Assembly: GCF_023566355.1 (NCBI RefSeq)
Contig: NZ_JAKNSW010000003.1
Coordinates: forward strand, 1 to 64,000
Reading direction: 5' to 3'
Source: Mesoplasma sp. JKS002658
GTDB lineage: Bacteria; Bacillota_I; Bacilli_A; Mycoplasmatales; Mycoplasmataceae
Length of the DNA stretch: 64,000 nucleotides
The notes beneath the pieces are model-generated. The model worked only from the letters and a program-made list of their open reading frames with translations. It made no database searches and was not told the origin of the DNA. The first letter of the stretch is position 1. Each line of letters begins with the position of its first letter. The position numbers and the translations under genes are program-made. This document shows, piece by piece, positions 11,352-21,600 of the stretch.

Positions 11352-11810
11352 TTAAGCTTCTTTGTTTGGTTCAGTTGAAGTATTGTTGTTTTCCTCAGTA
11401 CTATTTTCTGGACGAGGACGACTATTGAAGTTGCGTTTATTGAAAGTTCTTCTTTCTTTACGTTCTTCTTCAAATTTAGTCATATCAGTTTTTGATAATT
11501 CTACTGATTGAACATAATCTTGTTCTTTTTCAGTATTAATAACCATTTCTCGTACAACGTTTTTATCAATCTTAGCAACACGTTGGAACTCAGCAATATT
11601 TTCAGCATTAGTATCTACAATTGCAACAAAGTAAAAACCTTTTTTCTTATGATTAATTTCATAAGCGAAATCCATCAATCCTCATTCTTTTTGTTCTTCA
11701 ATTTTTCCGCCATTTTCAGTTAAGATTTTTTCTAACTTTGCTTTAGTATCTTTTACTGTATTTTCAGCAGTATCTTGGTCTAAGATGTACATAATCTCGT
11801 ATTTTCTCAT
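11352..11810 (-). CDS. rpsF: 30S ribosomal protein S6
   Basis: A 152-aa protein. Residues 1-~95 match the S6 ferredoxin-like fold (MRKYEIMYILDQDT; GLMDFAYEINHKKKGFYFV). After that comes an Arg/Asn/Glu-rich tail (KERRTFNKRNFNSRPRP...TEENNNTSTEPNKEA) longer than in many bacteria. A TGA provides the Trp of EWGLMDF. It has a strong AAAGGAGG ribosome site and leads the operon that continues with ssb and rpsR. A roughly 75-nt leader that can form hairpins lies between the promoter and the start, so feedback control by S6/S18 is possible. Confidence 0.96.
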
Positions 11811-11884
11811 TTATGTATCCTCCTTTTGGTCTAATGGGCTTTGCAGCCAAGGAGTTAACTCGTGTGATATTAACTCGCTATAAA
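11811..11884 (-). promoter_or_regulatory. rpsF mRNA leader with two hairpins
   Basis: On the minus strand, GAGTTAA pairs with TTAACTC (arms at 11852-11858 and 11870-11876). Next, GGCT-GCAA-AGCC forms a GNRA-type tetraloop hairpin (11837-11848), flanked by TTGG/CCAA, just before the AAAGGAGG site. Bacterial S6:S18 operons often carry a protein-binding leader; I could not match this one to the described consensus. Confidence 0.45.
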
Positions 11885-11890
11885 ATTATA
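11885..11890 (-). promoter_or_regulatory. -10 box of the rpsF operon
   Basis: TATAAT on the minus strand is preceded by TTTTTGC, an extended -10 of the same TTGCTATAAT form seen upstream of the surface-protein genes at 4852 and 18848. It lies about 75 nt before the rpsF ATG and just after the terminator of structured RNA unit A. Confidence 0.7.
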
Positions 11891-11937
11891 GCAAAAAAAC
11901 TAAGTAGTTTTAAGGAGTAATGGCAAATAATTTAGAT

Positions 11938-12084
11938 CGAAAAAATCGATCTGAAGGATTGAATATCAATACCAACAAATCGATTCTCCGTCAGTTCTCG
12001 GCCTAACACTTACAAGTAAGTGCTTACGGACAGCAAGAGATTACCAGGAACAGGTTTCTTGTTCCAACTGACGTCCTATATATA
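11938..12084 (-). ncRNA. Structured RNA unit A (three-way junction plus terminator)
   Basis: On the minus strand a -10-like TATATA (within 12077-12084) is followed by an outer stem (arms at 12066-12073 and 11989-11996, 8 bp perfect). The stem encloses hairpin 1 (GGAACA/TGTTCC, 12047-12065), a linker TGGTAATCTCTTG, hairpin 2 (CACTTAC/GTAAGTG, 12007-12022) and the block GGCCGAG. An intrinsic terminator follows (AATCGAT/ATCGATT arms at 11979-11985 and 11944-11950, then TTTT). Every element has a counterpart in unit B. The promoter overlaps the end of the DUF3800 gene. The RNA class is not one I recognise. Confidence 0.65.
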
Positions 12085-13000
12085 TTAACATTTTTTGCAG
12101 CATCTTTCTTCATTATTAACAATATTGAATTGTTTAAACTTTGGAAATACGTAAGTAAGAATATTAGTTTTCTCCGAAGAAAAATACTTGAGCGTTTCAT
12201 CAATAGTCAAATTTTTATTTAAAATTTTGAAGGTTAAATTAGCAGTAATATCAGCCATTTGAATCGGGAAAGAATGTTCTGATTTTAAATATTTTAAATT
12301 TTTAATCTTCAATTCGGCATCTCTTAATTGACAAATCAAAAGATTAAAATTATAGTAATTTTTCTTTTCTTGATCAGAATTATCTTCAGTTCCTTTGATA
12401 GTAGAAAAAGCATTTTTTTCTTGCATAAGAAAGTTTTTTAATTGCTTTTCTTTAAAATTTTTTTTCAAATTATCATCAGTTTCTTCGTCTAAATATATAT
12501 TAACTATAGAATCATGAACAATAATTTTCTTATCAAGTAGAGTTTTAAGAATTGTTAAAATAAGGATGCTTTTTTTAAACAAATCATTTACTGTCCAATC
12601 ATAGACAAAGTGCTTTGCTGAATACTCTTTGCATCAACTAACGCTACCAAAATACAAAGAGTTGTTTATACATTTTAAGAAGTTATTATATTTTCTCAAC
12701 ACATTCTTGTTATTGCTTTTAATTAACTCTGTATATTTTTTAGAAAGTTCATTTCCTTTAATCGGTTCACCAAGTCAATCATTTCATTTTTTAATTTCTG
12801 ACTTGTCATACTTTTTCTTTAAAGTTTTTTTTCTTTTTGAAGCTCAAGAATTTCCTAAGTTGAGAGGAATAAAAAATAAAATTTGAATTAAAATTATCTC
12901 TTTGTTCTTTATCAAATACTAAGTACGAATAAATAACATGACCATCAATTCCTGTTCGAAATTTTCCAGAATCATCAATGTAAATATAATATTTAGCCAT
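12085..13000 (-). pseudogene. DUF3800 protein, interrupted by a frameshift
   Basis: The start, MAKYYIYIDDSGKFRTG, is the DUF3800 N-terminus (Y-x-D-E/D-S-G). This frame stops after about 75 residues. A second minus-strand frame overlaps it from about 12890 and runs to the TAA at 12085, with LKKKYDKSEIKKWNDWLGEP, KEYSAKHFVYDW and a QLRDAELKI...SFPIQMADITAN region. The 'QMAD' segment near the C-terminus is also typical of DUF3800. The total span, 916 nt, is not a multiple of three. The shift lies between about 12820 and 12880, where there are runs of A/T. It could be true decay, a sequencing slip or slippage-based expression. The 5' end overlaps the HNH stop by 8 nt. Members are often found near mobile or defence genes; their biochemical role is unsettled. 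Confidence 0.72.
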
Positions 13001-13298
13001 TGCTCTTTTTATTATTGCAGGTAGTATGCATCGGAAACAAATTCATTAAATTATTATTCTTGGAATTGTTATCTCAATGATCAATATTCCAAGATCCGGG
13101 TTGTCCCGATTGAAAACCCTCGTATTGTGCTTTTAACATTATTTTTTTGCAACGTGGACAGGGTGCTTTTTGTTTTCAATCTCAATCTAAATTCGATAAA
13201 TATTCTTCATTGAAACGAATTCACATTTTATTATCAATATAATCTTTTCAAATCAAATTTCGTTCTGGTTTTGCTCACGAACCTCTTTTATCTGCCAT
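12993..13298 (-). CDS. Small HNH-type nuclease-like protein
   Basis: A 101-aa protein with the layout of an HNH/zinc-finger nuclease: CPRCKK near residue 48 (first Cys pair), WNIDHWDNNSKNN near 70 (the D-H of the first catalytic strand), and NLFPMHTTCNNKKSNG at the end (H-x-x-C-N-x-x-K). It is very Trp-rich, with several Trp codons written TGA, and it has no other domain. A GAAGGAG ribosome site precedes ATG 13298. It overlaps the DUF3800 start by 8 nt (ATGGCTAA), so the two genes are translationally coupled. Unit B with its terminator lies about 80 nt upstream. A nuclease role is inferred from the motif; the target is unknown. Confidence 0.75.
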
Positions 13299-13380
13299 TA
13301 ATTTCTCCTTCTCATAGTGTACGAATAAAAGTTAAGTTATTCCTATTTTATATTATTATCTTTTCAGTTAAATTATGAAT

Positions 13381-13530
13381 TAAAAAACAGATATAATCGA
13401 ACTTTTGATGAATCGAGTATATCTGTTCCGCATTAGAACTCGGCCCTCAATTTTGAAATTGTTAGGGGATACAAGAGCATTGCCATAATCTTATTTATAA
13501 GACTTAAACTAACCGCTATTGATAATACTA
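13381..13530 (-). ncRNA. Structured RNA unit B (three-way junction plus terminator)
   Basis: Minus strand. A -10-like TATTAT (13522-13527) in AAATGTTAGTATTAT precedes an outer stem (arms about 13509-13516 and 13429-13436, 7 bp with one bulge). The stem encloses hairpin 1 (CTTAT/ATAAG, 13490-13501), linker TGGCAATGCTCTTG, hairpin 2 (CAATTT/AAATTG inside CCC/GGG, 13444-13468) and the block GGCCGAG. A 9-bp terminator (ACAGATATA/TATATCTGT, 13387-13426) with six T follows. Linker and GGCCGAG blocks match unit A while the stems differ in sequence yet still pair, which is the pattern of a conserved RNA fold. It starts 5-20 nt after the AbiH-like gene. Confidence 0.68.
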
Positions 13531-13534
13531 ACAT

Positions 13535-14787
13535 TTATTGAGATTCATCTTTATCATTTGAATCTTTAAATGATGTTAAATCATTATTTGTCAAATTAAA
13601 ATTTGTATATGGATATGTTTCAAACTTTATTGGTTCAATGAATAACCATTGTAATTTTTCAGGTAGAGATTTAACATCTGAATATTGATTATGAACAGAA
13701 CCCTGATTCATAAATTTTTTTTGATTGGAAATTGTTGGAATACAATACTTTTTTTCCCCTCATCATCCGGTAACTACCCCTAAAAACTCAATTCCTTTTC
13801 AAAAGTCTTTATGATCATTAACATAATCTTTAGCGTTTGATACGTCGTTAGATTTTTCTCCTGTACTGCTATAATAGTAATAATTGATTTTTATTTTAAC
13901 TTTAAGTTCTAGTTGCACTAGTCTATTTCCAGTTTGTGACTCATCATATAAAAATTCTCATTTCTTATTATTTCTATAAGTATCGGTTCCGTGGGCTCAT
14001 TTAAAATAAGAATTTCTATAATATCAATCCAGAATAATATTAATAATTACTTGAATAAGGTCGTGTTCATTACTAAAACTTCAACCAAAGATATCTAATT
14101 CAATTTTTGTTAAGTCAATTTCTTCATCTTTTATTTTCTTAAGTGTTTCTATAATATTTTTCTCGACTTTTAACATTATAGAATCAGCAAATTTATCTCC
14201 ACCCAATAAAGGCAGATTTTCTTGATTGTCAAATTCACCATGCAAATGAACAAGTTTACCTTTATTTTCATTGCTTAAATTTTTCTCAATGAAGTCAGTA
14301 TAATTAGTCGTTAAAATTAAATCGTAATTACGAAATTTTTCATTTAAAAAGTTTAGTTTATTTTTAGTAGAATGATACTTTTTATCTTGATAATTTCATC
14401 TTGATTCTTCTTTTTCAAAAAAATCTGATTTAACTTCTGAAGAAAAATATTCAATGTACTTTAAAAAGATACTTTTGAATTCTGCAGCAGCTTGTGAATC
14501 TTGCAAAGCAGTTTCAATATCCATAAATAGATCTTCAATTGATTTATTACTACTTTCACTTTTTAGAACTTCTTCAAGTCATTTTCAACGATGAAGATTT
14601 TTATCAATATTCTCATAACTTAATTCATGATTATCAGCAAATGCTTTAATGGCTGATGGATAGTTTGATTTTTGAATTACACCGTTGTAACTCAACTTTC
14701 CTTCCAAAGCATTTTTAATCATATTTTCTTTAGTTAATTGCTTTTGAAACTCAATCTCCAAACCATTACCAACTAATGCAATTTTCA

Positions 14788-14788
<1 letters not shown>
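13535..14788 (-). CDS. AbiH-like (SIR2/Rossmann-type) predicted phage-defence protein
   Basis: A 417-aa protein. MKIALVGNGLEIEF at the N-terminus corresponds to the AbiH 'GNGFD' nucleotide-binding start. Near residue 145, YDLILTTNYTDFIEK and LVHLHGEFDNQENLPLLGGD match the family's 'T-x-N-Y-T', 'H-L/I-H-G' and Gly-rich segments, and IELDIFGWSFSNEHD resembles its 'G-x-S-x-x-x-D' end. Ten or so Trp codons are TGA. The ATG overlaps the lysS stop by one base (TAATG), so translation is coupled to lysS. AbiH proteins are known as abortive-infection factors in lactococci and in many defence islands. The family call rests on motifs read by eye; the motifs are diverged ('GNGLE' for 'GNGFD'). Confidence 0.68.
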
Positions 14789-16302
<1,514 letters not shown>

Positions 16303-16404
16303 TACTACTCCTTAAAATTGATGACTAACCTATGTTTATTTGTATTATTTTACCCTAAAACCTAACTTCGCTTTAGCTCAGACACGTTCAATATTTCTCT
16401 AAAC

Positions 16405-16719
16405 CTAACTTTTAATCCCGTTAATATATCACTGGTTATCAAAATCACGGAAAGTCACCCGAACACTACTAGAATAATCCTTGAAGTGTTGAGTCAAATG
16501 CTGTGACATTAATTGTTCTTGATCACGACGTTGCTTTCATTCCACCACAACATAAACTGGGTTTTTCACTTTAGCATCAGCATAAATAGTTTCTAGACCT
16601 TCATCAATGATAAAAATCTTGTCTTCACTACAATTTAATAATCCACTTAACTCACTAATTTTTGTGGCATAACTTTGCACCAATGCTTTATTAGCACCTT
16701 TAATTCGAATATTTGGCAT
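16405..16719 (-). CDS. DUF1904 family protein
   Basis: A 104-aa protein starting MPNIRIKGANKALVQSYATK and ending YINGIKS. It matches the DUF1904 pattern: 'MPxIRIRG' start, 'VVVEWKQR' in the middle and a Trp/Tyr-x-N-G end. The fold is thought to be tautomerase-like, but no function is established. Two TGA codons code for Trp. An AAAGGA site precedes the ATG. It is transcribed upstream of lysS on the same strand, with an 85-nt gap, and is divergent from proC. Confidence 0.75.
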
Positions 16720-16762
16720 TCTGGTAATCCTTTCTTTTACTAATTATTTGTTAGTCTTATCT

Positions 16763-16768
16763 TATAAT
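16763..16768 (+). promoter_or_regulatory. -10 box for proC
   Basis: TATAAT 68 nt before the GTG start of proC, followed by a leader ending in ACGGAGG (16820-16826). Confidence 0.6.
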
Positions 16769-16835
16769 AAAGTTATACTCTTCTCAAAGAAGAGATTAAT
16801 AAGGTCCAACTTATTGAAAACGGAGGCAGAAAAGC

Positions 16836-17651
16836 GTGGAAAAAATAAAAATCGGTTTCTTGGGGGTCGGTAATATGGCTGGTTCAATTATTGAAGGAAT
16901 GAGTAAATCACCAGCCTTTGATAACTTCATTCTAAGTGGATTTGACCACCACTCAAATAAATTTGAACAATTAAATGCTCAACAAGAAATTATCAAAAAA
17001 AGTGACAATTTAGAAGAGTTCTTAAAAAACAATGACGTTATTTTCTTAGGAATTAAGCCTCAAAGTTTGACTACCTTCGCTAAGAATTGTGTTGATGATG
17101 TTAAATATACAACCCTATGAAACAATAAAGTGATTATTTCAATGATGGGAGCTACCTCTCTTGAACAGTTAACCAACACCTTCCACCATCCTAACATCAT
17201 TAGAATCATGCCAAATATTAATGCTGCAATCAGTCAAGCCACTAGTGCAATTTGCGCTTCAAATCAAGAACTAATTAATAAGTATGAAACGGTTTTAAAT
17301 AGTTTTGGCGACACTTATATCATTGCAGAAAAAGATTTTGAGTTGTTTGCTGCAATTGCTGGGAGTGCTCCTGCGATTGTTTATCTCTTCATTGACGCAA
17401 TTGCTAATAGTGCAGTCAAACAAGGAATGAAAAAGGATTTGGCGACAAAGATTGTTGCTAGCATGGTCGAGGCAAGTGGAGCTTATGTTCAAGAAAAACT
17501 CGCTTGAAACCAAAACGCGAGAAACTTGATTGACGTGGTTTCTTCACCGGGCGGAACCACAATTAAAGGAATTTTAAGTTTGGAAAAAAATAAGTTTGCT
17601 GCAAGTTTAAATCAAGCAATCGAAGCGATGTTATCAAAGGATAAAAATTAG
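16836..17651 (+). CDS. proC: Pyrroline-5-carboxylate reductase
   Basis: A 271-aa NAD(P)H-dependent enzyme making proline from pyrroline-5-carboxylate. The Rossmann motif GFLGVGNMAGSIIEG is at residues 7-21 and IFLGIKPQ near 70. The C-terminal dimer domain has the P5CR signature SPGGTTIKGILSLE near 235. The start is GTG at 16836, set by a strong CGGAGG site 9-10 nt upstream. TGA Trp codons occur at about residues 95 and 224. No proA/proB is seen in the window, so it probably serves ornithine or salvage-derived P5C or redox cycling rather than full proline synthesis (inference). The hydrolase gene follows after 3 nt. Confidence 0.93.
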
Positions 17652-17654
17652 TCC

Positions 17655-18728
17655 ATGTTTCGTTCAACAATTATTACTAGAGTAAGAAAATGCCTCCAAT
17701 TTGTTTATGCTTTGTGGTGAAGTTGTTTTAAACCTTGACATATTCCTTTTAGAAGAAGCAAACATAACCAAGTCCAACTAAAAAAAATGAACAACGTGAT
17801 GAAACGGTTTTACCACACGCCCCAGTTAGTTATTAATGATTTTGATAACATTAATTTCTTTACTTTTTCTAGCACTGATAACTTGACCTTAAGTGGTTTG
17901 ACTTATATTCCTCACCCCAATTCTCATAAGTGAATAATTTCTTTACACTGGTTTGCTGGAGACAAGTTCTTTGGTTTATATCACGCCCAGTTTTTAACTA
18001 AGTTAGGTTACAACGTGATGAGTTTTGACTTTCGAGGGCACGCTAAATCTGATAATGATACTTCTACTTTAGGAATAAAAGAGGTTCGCGATACATTAGG
18101 AGCATTGGCGTGATTAAAAGCTAACCACAATCCTGAACAAGTCGTCTTACTAGGAACAAGTATGGGGGCTTATATTACTAATCATCTTTCTTTAAGTGAT
18201 CCAAAACTAGTTCAAGAATATAAAATTAAGTTCGGAATTTCTGATTGTGGATTTGGCAGTTTAGAATCATTATTTCAAAATGTTCGTAACCGTCATTTAC
18301 ACCTTGTACCAAAACGAAAAACTAAACAATTAGTAAAATGACTGCTTAAAAAGGGGAACAAGGTTGAGGCTAAATCTAATATCAATTTATTTGATGCTAA
18401 TCTTTTTAAACTAATTGAGCAAGGTCACACCCCAAGTTATCCAATTTTCTTTTCCCATGCCAAAAATGATGGGGTAACTCCTGGTTTTGACACTATGCAG
18501 TTAATTGATCAACGAGCAAAGTTAATTCAAAATGATGATTACATCCTTTATAATTACTGTATTCATACCCAAGCTTTAAGAAGTCACTTTAAAACTCACG
18601 TTCGTGCAATTAGTCGTTATGTTGCTCTAATGGATAATAATCAAACAGAATATGAGCAATTAGTTAAGGAATGAAAACTTGATGAAATGATTACTAAAAA
18701 AGATTTAAAAGACGAAAAATTGAGTTAA
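17655..18728 (+). CDS. Alpha/beta hydrolase
   Basis: A 357-aa protein. A basic N-terminus with a hydrophobic patch (CLQFVYALWWSCF, about residues 13-25) may associate with the membrane. The alpha/beta-hydrolase core has SLHWFAGDKFFG near 98, DFRGHAKSD near 130, and the nucleophile elbow GTSMGAY (G-x-S-x-G) near 170. Candidate acid and base residues lie in the final third (FSHAKNDGVTPGFD; NYCIHTQALRSHF). Many Trp codons are TGA. It starts 3 nt after the proC stop and uses an AAGG site inside the proC end, so they share a transcript. Mollicutes carry several such hydrolases; the substrate cannot be assigned. Confidence 0.82.
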
Positions 18729-18746
18729 AATTAAATTACAATCCCA

Positions 18747-18774
18747 CAAAAAAGACCTTTTAAGGTCTTTTTTT
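18747..18774 (+). terminator. Terminator of proC-hydrolase operon
   Basis: AAAAAGACCTT/AAGGTCTTTTT hairpin with a long T run, about 20 nt after the hydrolase stop. Confidence 0.9.
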
Positions 18775-18797
18775 CCCATCAAACACTTATATGTTGC

Positions 18798-18803
18798 TAT
18801 AAT
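18798..18803 (+). promoter_or_regulatory. Extended -10 box for the repeat lipoprotein
   Basis: TTGCTATAAT, identical in its 10 bases to the boxes before rpsF and the 4852 surface gene. It is 45 nt before the ATG; AGAGGT provides the ribosome site. Confidence 0.65.
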
Positions 18804-18847
18804 TAGCACAGTTAATTTATATTAGATATAAGAGGTAAAAGAACTGA

Positions 18848-21559
18848 ATGAAGAAATTATTAGCAATTTTAGGGTCAATTGGTTTAACCAGTACTGCTGC
18901 CATCTCGGTGGTTGCTTGTGGAGACAAAAATAACTCCGACGTTGATGGTGATGGGAACATTGTAGTTAGTCCTACCATTACTAATGGAAGTTATAATTCT
19001 GATAGTAAAACTTTTATTGCTCAATATGGTAGTGATAAATACCAAGAGCACAAAATGAGTTTTTCTTTAAACAAGGTAATTTTAAAAACAGAAAACATCC
19101 TTGTCACTACAGTTGAAGGAAACAATGTTGACCAAGAAGCTGGACTTTGAAACTTTTGAATTTCTGAAAATGGTGCTAATACTGTTTTTGAAATTGAAGA
19201 TAGCAGTTTAAATGGAGCGACAATTCAAATTAATCTTGATAATCATTTATCAATCATTTTTAAAATCGTTATCCACCAAGATGAAAATATCGTTGTTAAT
19301 AACGTTATTAACGGAAGTTATAATTCAAACACTACTACGTTTACTGCTAAATATGGAAGTAGTCAATACAACGATAATGTAATGCGCTTTTCGTTAACAA
19401 ATGTTAGTCTAAGTGAAAATAATCTTAATGTTGTTAAAAGTGATGGGACAAAAGTTGAAACTAAAGATGGGTTATGAAGTTTTGTTGTTATTGATAACAC
19501 CACGACGATTCACATCGATGATTACCATTTAAATGGAGCGATAATTCAAATTAATTTGGATGGTTATAATTCAATTACTTTCAAAATTGTAATCGTTCAA
19601 GACAAAGAAATCGTGATCAACAACACTGTTGCTAATGGAAGTTATAATTCTGATAGTAAAACCTTTATTGCTAGTTATAGAAGCGCGCAGTATAGTGACT
19701 ACAAGATGAGTTTTACCATTAATGATTTAACTTTGAATGCAAATAATATTGTAGTTAAAACAAGCGATGGGGAAGTGACTACTGGATGAAGTTTGACTAC
19801 AACCACTAATACGACAACAATTAGTCTTGATGATTACCATTTAAATGGAGCGACAGTTAGGATTCAAGATGTAAATGGATATTGACCAGTGACTTTTAAT
19901 GTAGTCATTAATCAAGATCAAAATATTGCCGTTGGAAGCGTTACCAACGGAGGTTATCAAGCTGATATAAAGACTTTTATCGCCAGCAACCCAAGTAGTA
20001 CTTATAAAGGTCATGAGCTAAGTTTTGCATTGATTGGTGTAACTTTGAGTGCTGATAATATCGTAGTTAAGAATAGTAGTGGAACAATTACTACAAACGG
20101 ATGAAGTTTCAAAACAAGTGATGAAAATACTACTATTACCATTAATGATTACAGTCTAAATGAAGCGACAATTGAAATCAAAGGAATTGAGGGATATTGA
20201 CCAATTGTTTTCAAGATCAACATTAACCAGGATAAAGATGTGTTTGTTAATCCAGATGTTAGAAACGGAAAGTATGATGAGACTACCAAGACTTTTACTG
20301 CTGATTATGGAAGTAGTAAATATGATGATAACCATCTGATTTTCTCACTAAAAGATTTCATTTCAACTGAAGAAAAAATTGTTGTTAAAGATTTAAACGG
20401 ACAAGTAATTGACCAAGCAAGCAACCGTTGAAGTTTCTGAACTGCTGATGATGGTGCTAGCACTGTTATTGAAATTAAAGATGCGAACATGAATGGAGCG
20501 ACAATTGAAATCAAAGGAATTGAGGGATATTGGCCAGTGACTTTTAATATTGCAATCATCCAAGATAAACATATCGTGATTGAAGATATTAAAAACGGAA
20601 AGTATGATGGGAATACCAAGACTTTTACTGCGAGTTATGGAAATAGTACTTATCAAGAAGAGAATCATCAAATGAGCTTCAAAGTTAAAGGTTTACCCCT
20701 AGAGGGAAAAGATTTTGTACTTGTTAGAAATGATGGTGGTGAAAAAATCACTACCGGGTGAAGTTTAACCATCAGTGGTAGTGACACAATTATTACTATT
20801 AACGATTACAATTTAAATAACACAAAAGCTTTCATTCAAAACATCGATGGGTATTGACCTGAAATTTTCAATATTGCTATTCCTCAAGATCAAAACGTAG
20901 TTGTTAACCCTGACGTGTCAAACGGGAAGTATGATGGGAATACCAAGACTTTTACTGCGAGTTATGGAAATAGTACTTATCAAGAAGAGAATCATCAAAT
21001 GAGTTTTGAGTTAAATCATGTTTTGAGTGCTGATAATATCGTAGTTAAGAATAGTAGTGGAACAATTACTACAAACGGATGAAGTTTCAAAACAAGTGAT
21101 GAAAATACTACTATTACCATTAATGATTACAGTCTAAATGAAGCGACAATTGAAATCAAAGGAATTGAGGGATATTGACCAATTGTTTTCAATGTTGCTA
21201 TTCCTCAAGATCAAAACGTAGTTGTTAACCCTGACGTTTCAAACGGGAAGTATGATGAGACTAATAAGACTTTCACTGCTGATTATGGAAGTGAACAATA
21301 CGACAGTAATAATATGTACTTTTCGTTGTATGATCTTGTTTTAGATGAAAATAACATCGTTGTTAAGGATGCTGATGATAATGTTATTAATGTCACAACT
21401 GATCGTTGGTACTTCTGAACTGCTTTTGACAATAACAAAAATGTCACAAATACAGTTTTCCAAATCAAAGATAGTAAGTTGAATGGAGCGACAATTGAAA
21501 TTAAGAATGTTAAGGGTTATTGACCAATAACATTTAAAATTGTTATTCCTCAAAGTTAA
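18848..21559 (+). CDS. Eight-repeat surface lipoprotein
   Basis: A 903-aa lipoprotein with a leader and lipobox SVVAC (Cys24). The mature part is eight tandem units of about 105 residues. Each begins 'V-x-NG-S/K-Y-x-x-x-TKTFTAxYGSS-xY', continues 'MSFSL...ENIVVK...TGWSF', and ends 'INDYxLNGATIEIKGIEGYWPITFNIxIxQDxxI'. Units 4-8 share long stretches identical at DNA level (171 bp and 77 bp), a sign of recent exchange or copy-number change. Trp codons are mostly TGA. It has its own promoter and a terminator at 21571. Likely an exposed, size-variable antigen; no enzymatic motif is seen. Confidence 0.88.
20044..20214 (+). repeat. 171-bp exact repeat, copy 1
   Basis: Identical over 171 bases to 21022-21192, inside repeat units 4 and 7 of the lipoprotein gene. 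The copies are 978 bp apart in direct orientation; recombination between them would delete or duplicate 978 bp, an exact multiple of three. Confidence 0.9.
20600..20676 (+). repeat. 77-bp exact repeat, copy 1
   Basis: Identical over 77 bases to 20927-21003 (units 6 and 7), 327 bp apart, again a multiple of three. Confidence 0.88.
20927..21003 (+). repeat. 77-bp exact repeat, copy 2
   Basis: Second copy of the block at 20600-20676; it ends 19 bases before the second 171-bp copy. Unit 7 is therefore a mosaic of units 6 and 4. Confidence 0.88.
21022..21192 (+). repeat. 171-bp exact repeat, copy 2
   Basis: Second copy of the 20044-20214 block, in repeat unit 7 of the lipoprotein gene. Confidence 0.9.
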
Positions 21560-21570
21560 AATAAATCGAT

Positions 21571-21600
21571 AAAAAAGACACCCCCCTGGTGTCTTTTTTT
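21571..21600. terminator. Bidirectional terminator
   Basis: AAAAAAGACACC/GGTGTCTTTTTTT hairpin between the convergent lipoprotein and permease genes, with T runs on both strands; the permease stop codon overlaps its right edge. Confidence 0.85.

Noticed and set aside
11938-12084. Unit A as a purine or 2'-deoxyguanosine riboswitch (known from Mesoplasma)
   Set aside because: The conserved junction and loop segments of purine riboswitches are absent. The unit ends in its own terminator before the rpsF promoter, so it does not lead into a gene.
13381-13530. Unit B as a tRNA
   Set aside because: GAGTTCTAAT looks slightly like a T loop, but there is no cloverleaf, no anticodon arm of the right size and no CCA-type acceptor end; a terminator follows directly.
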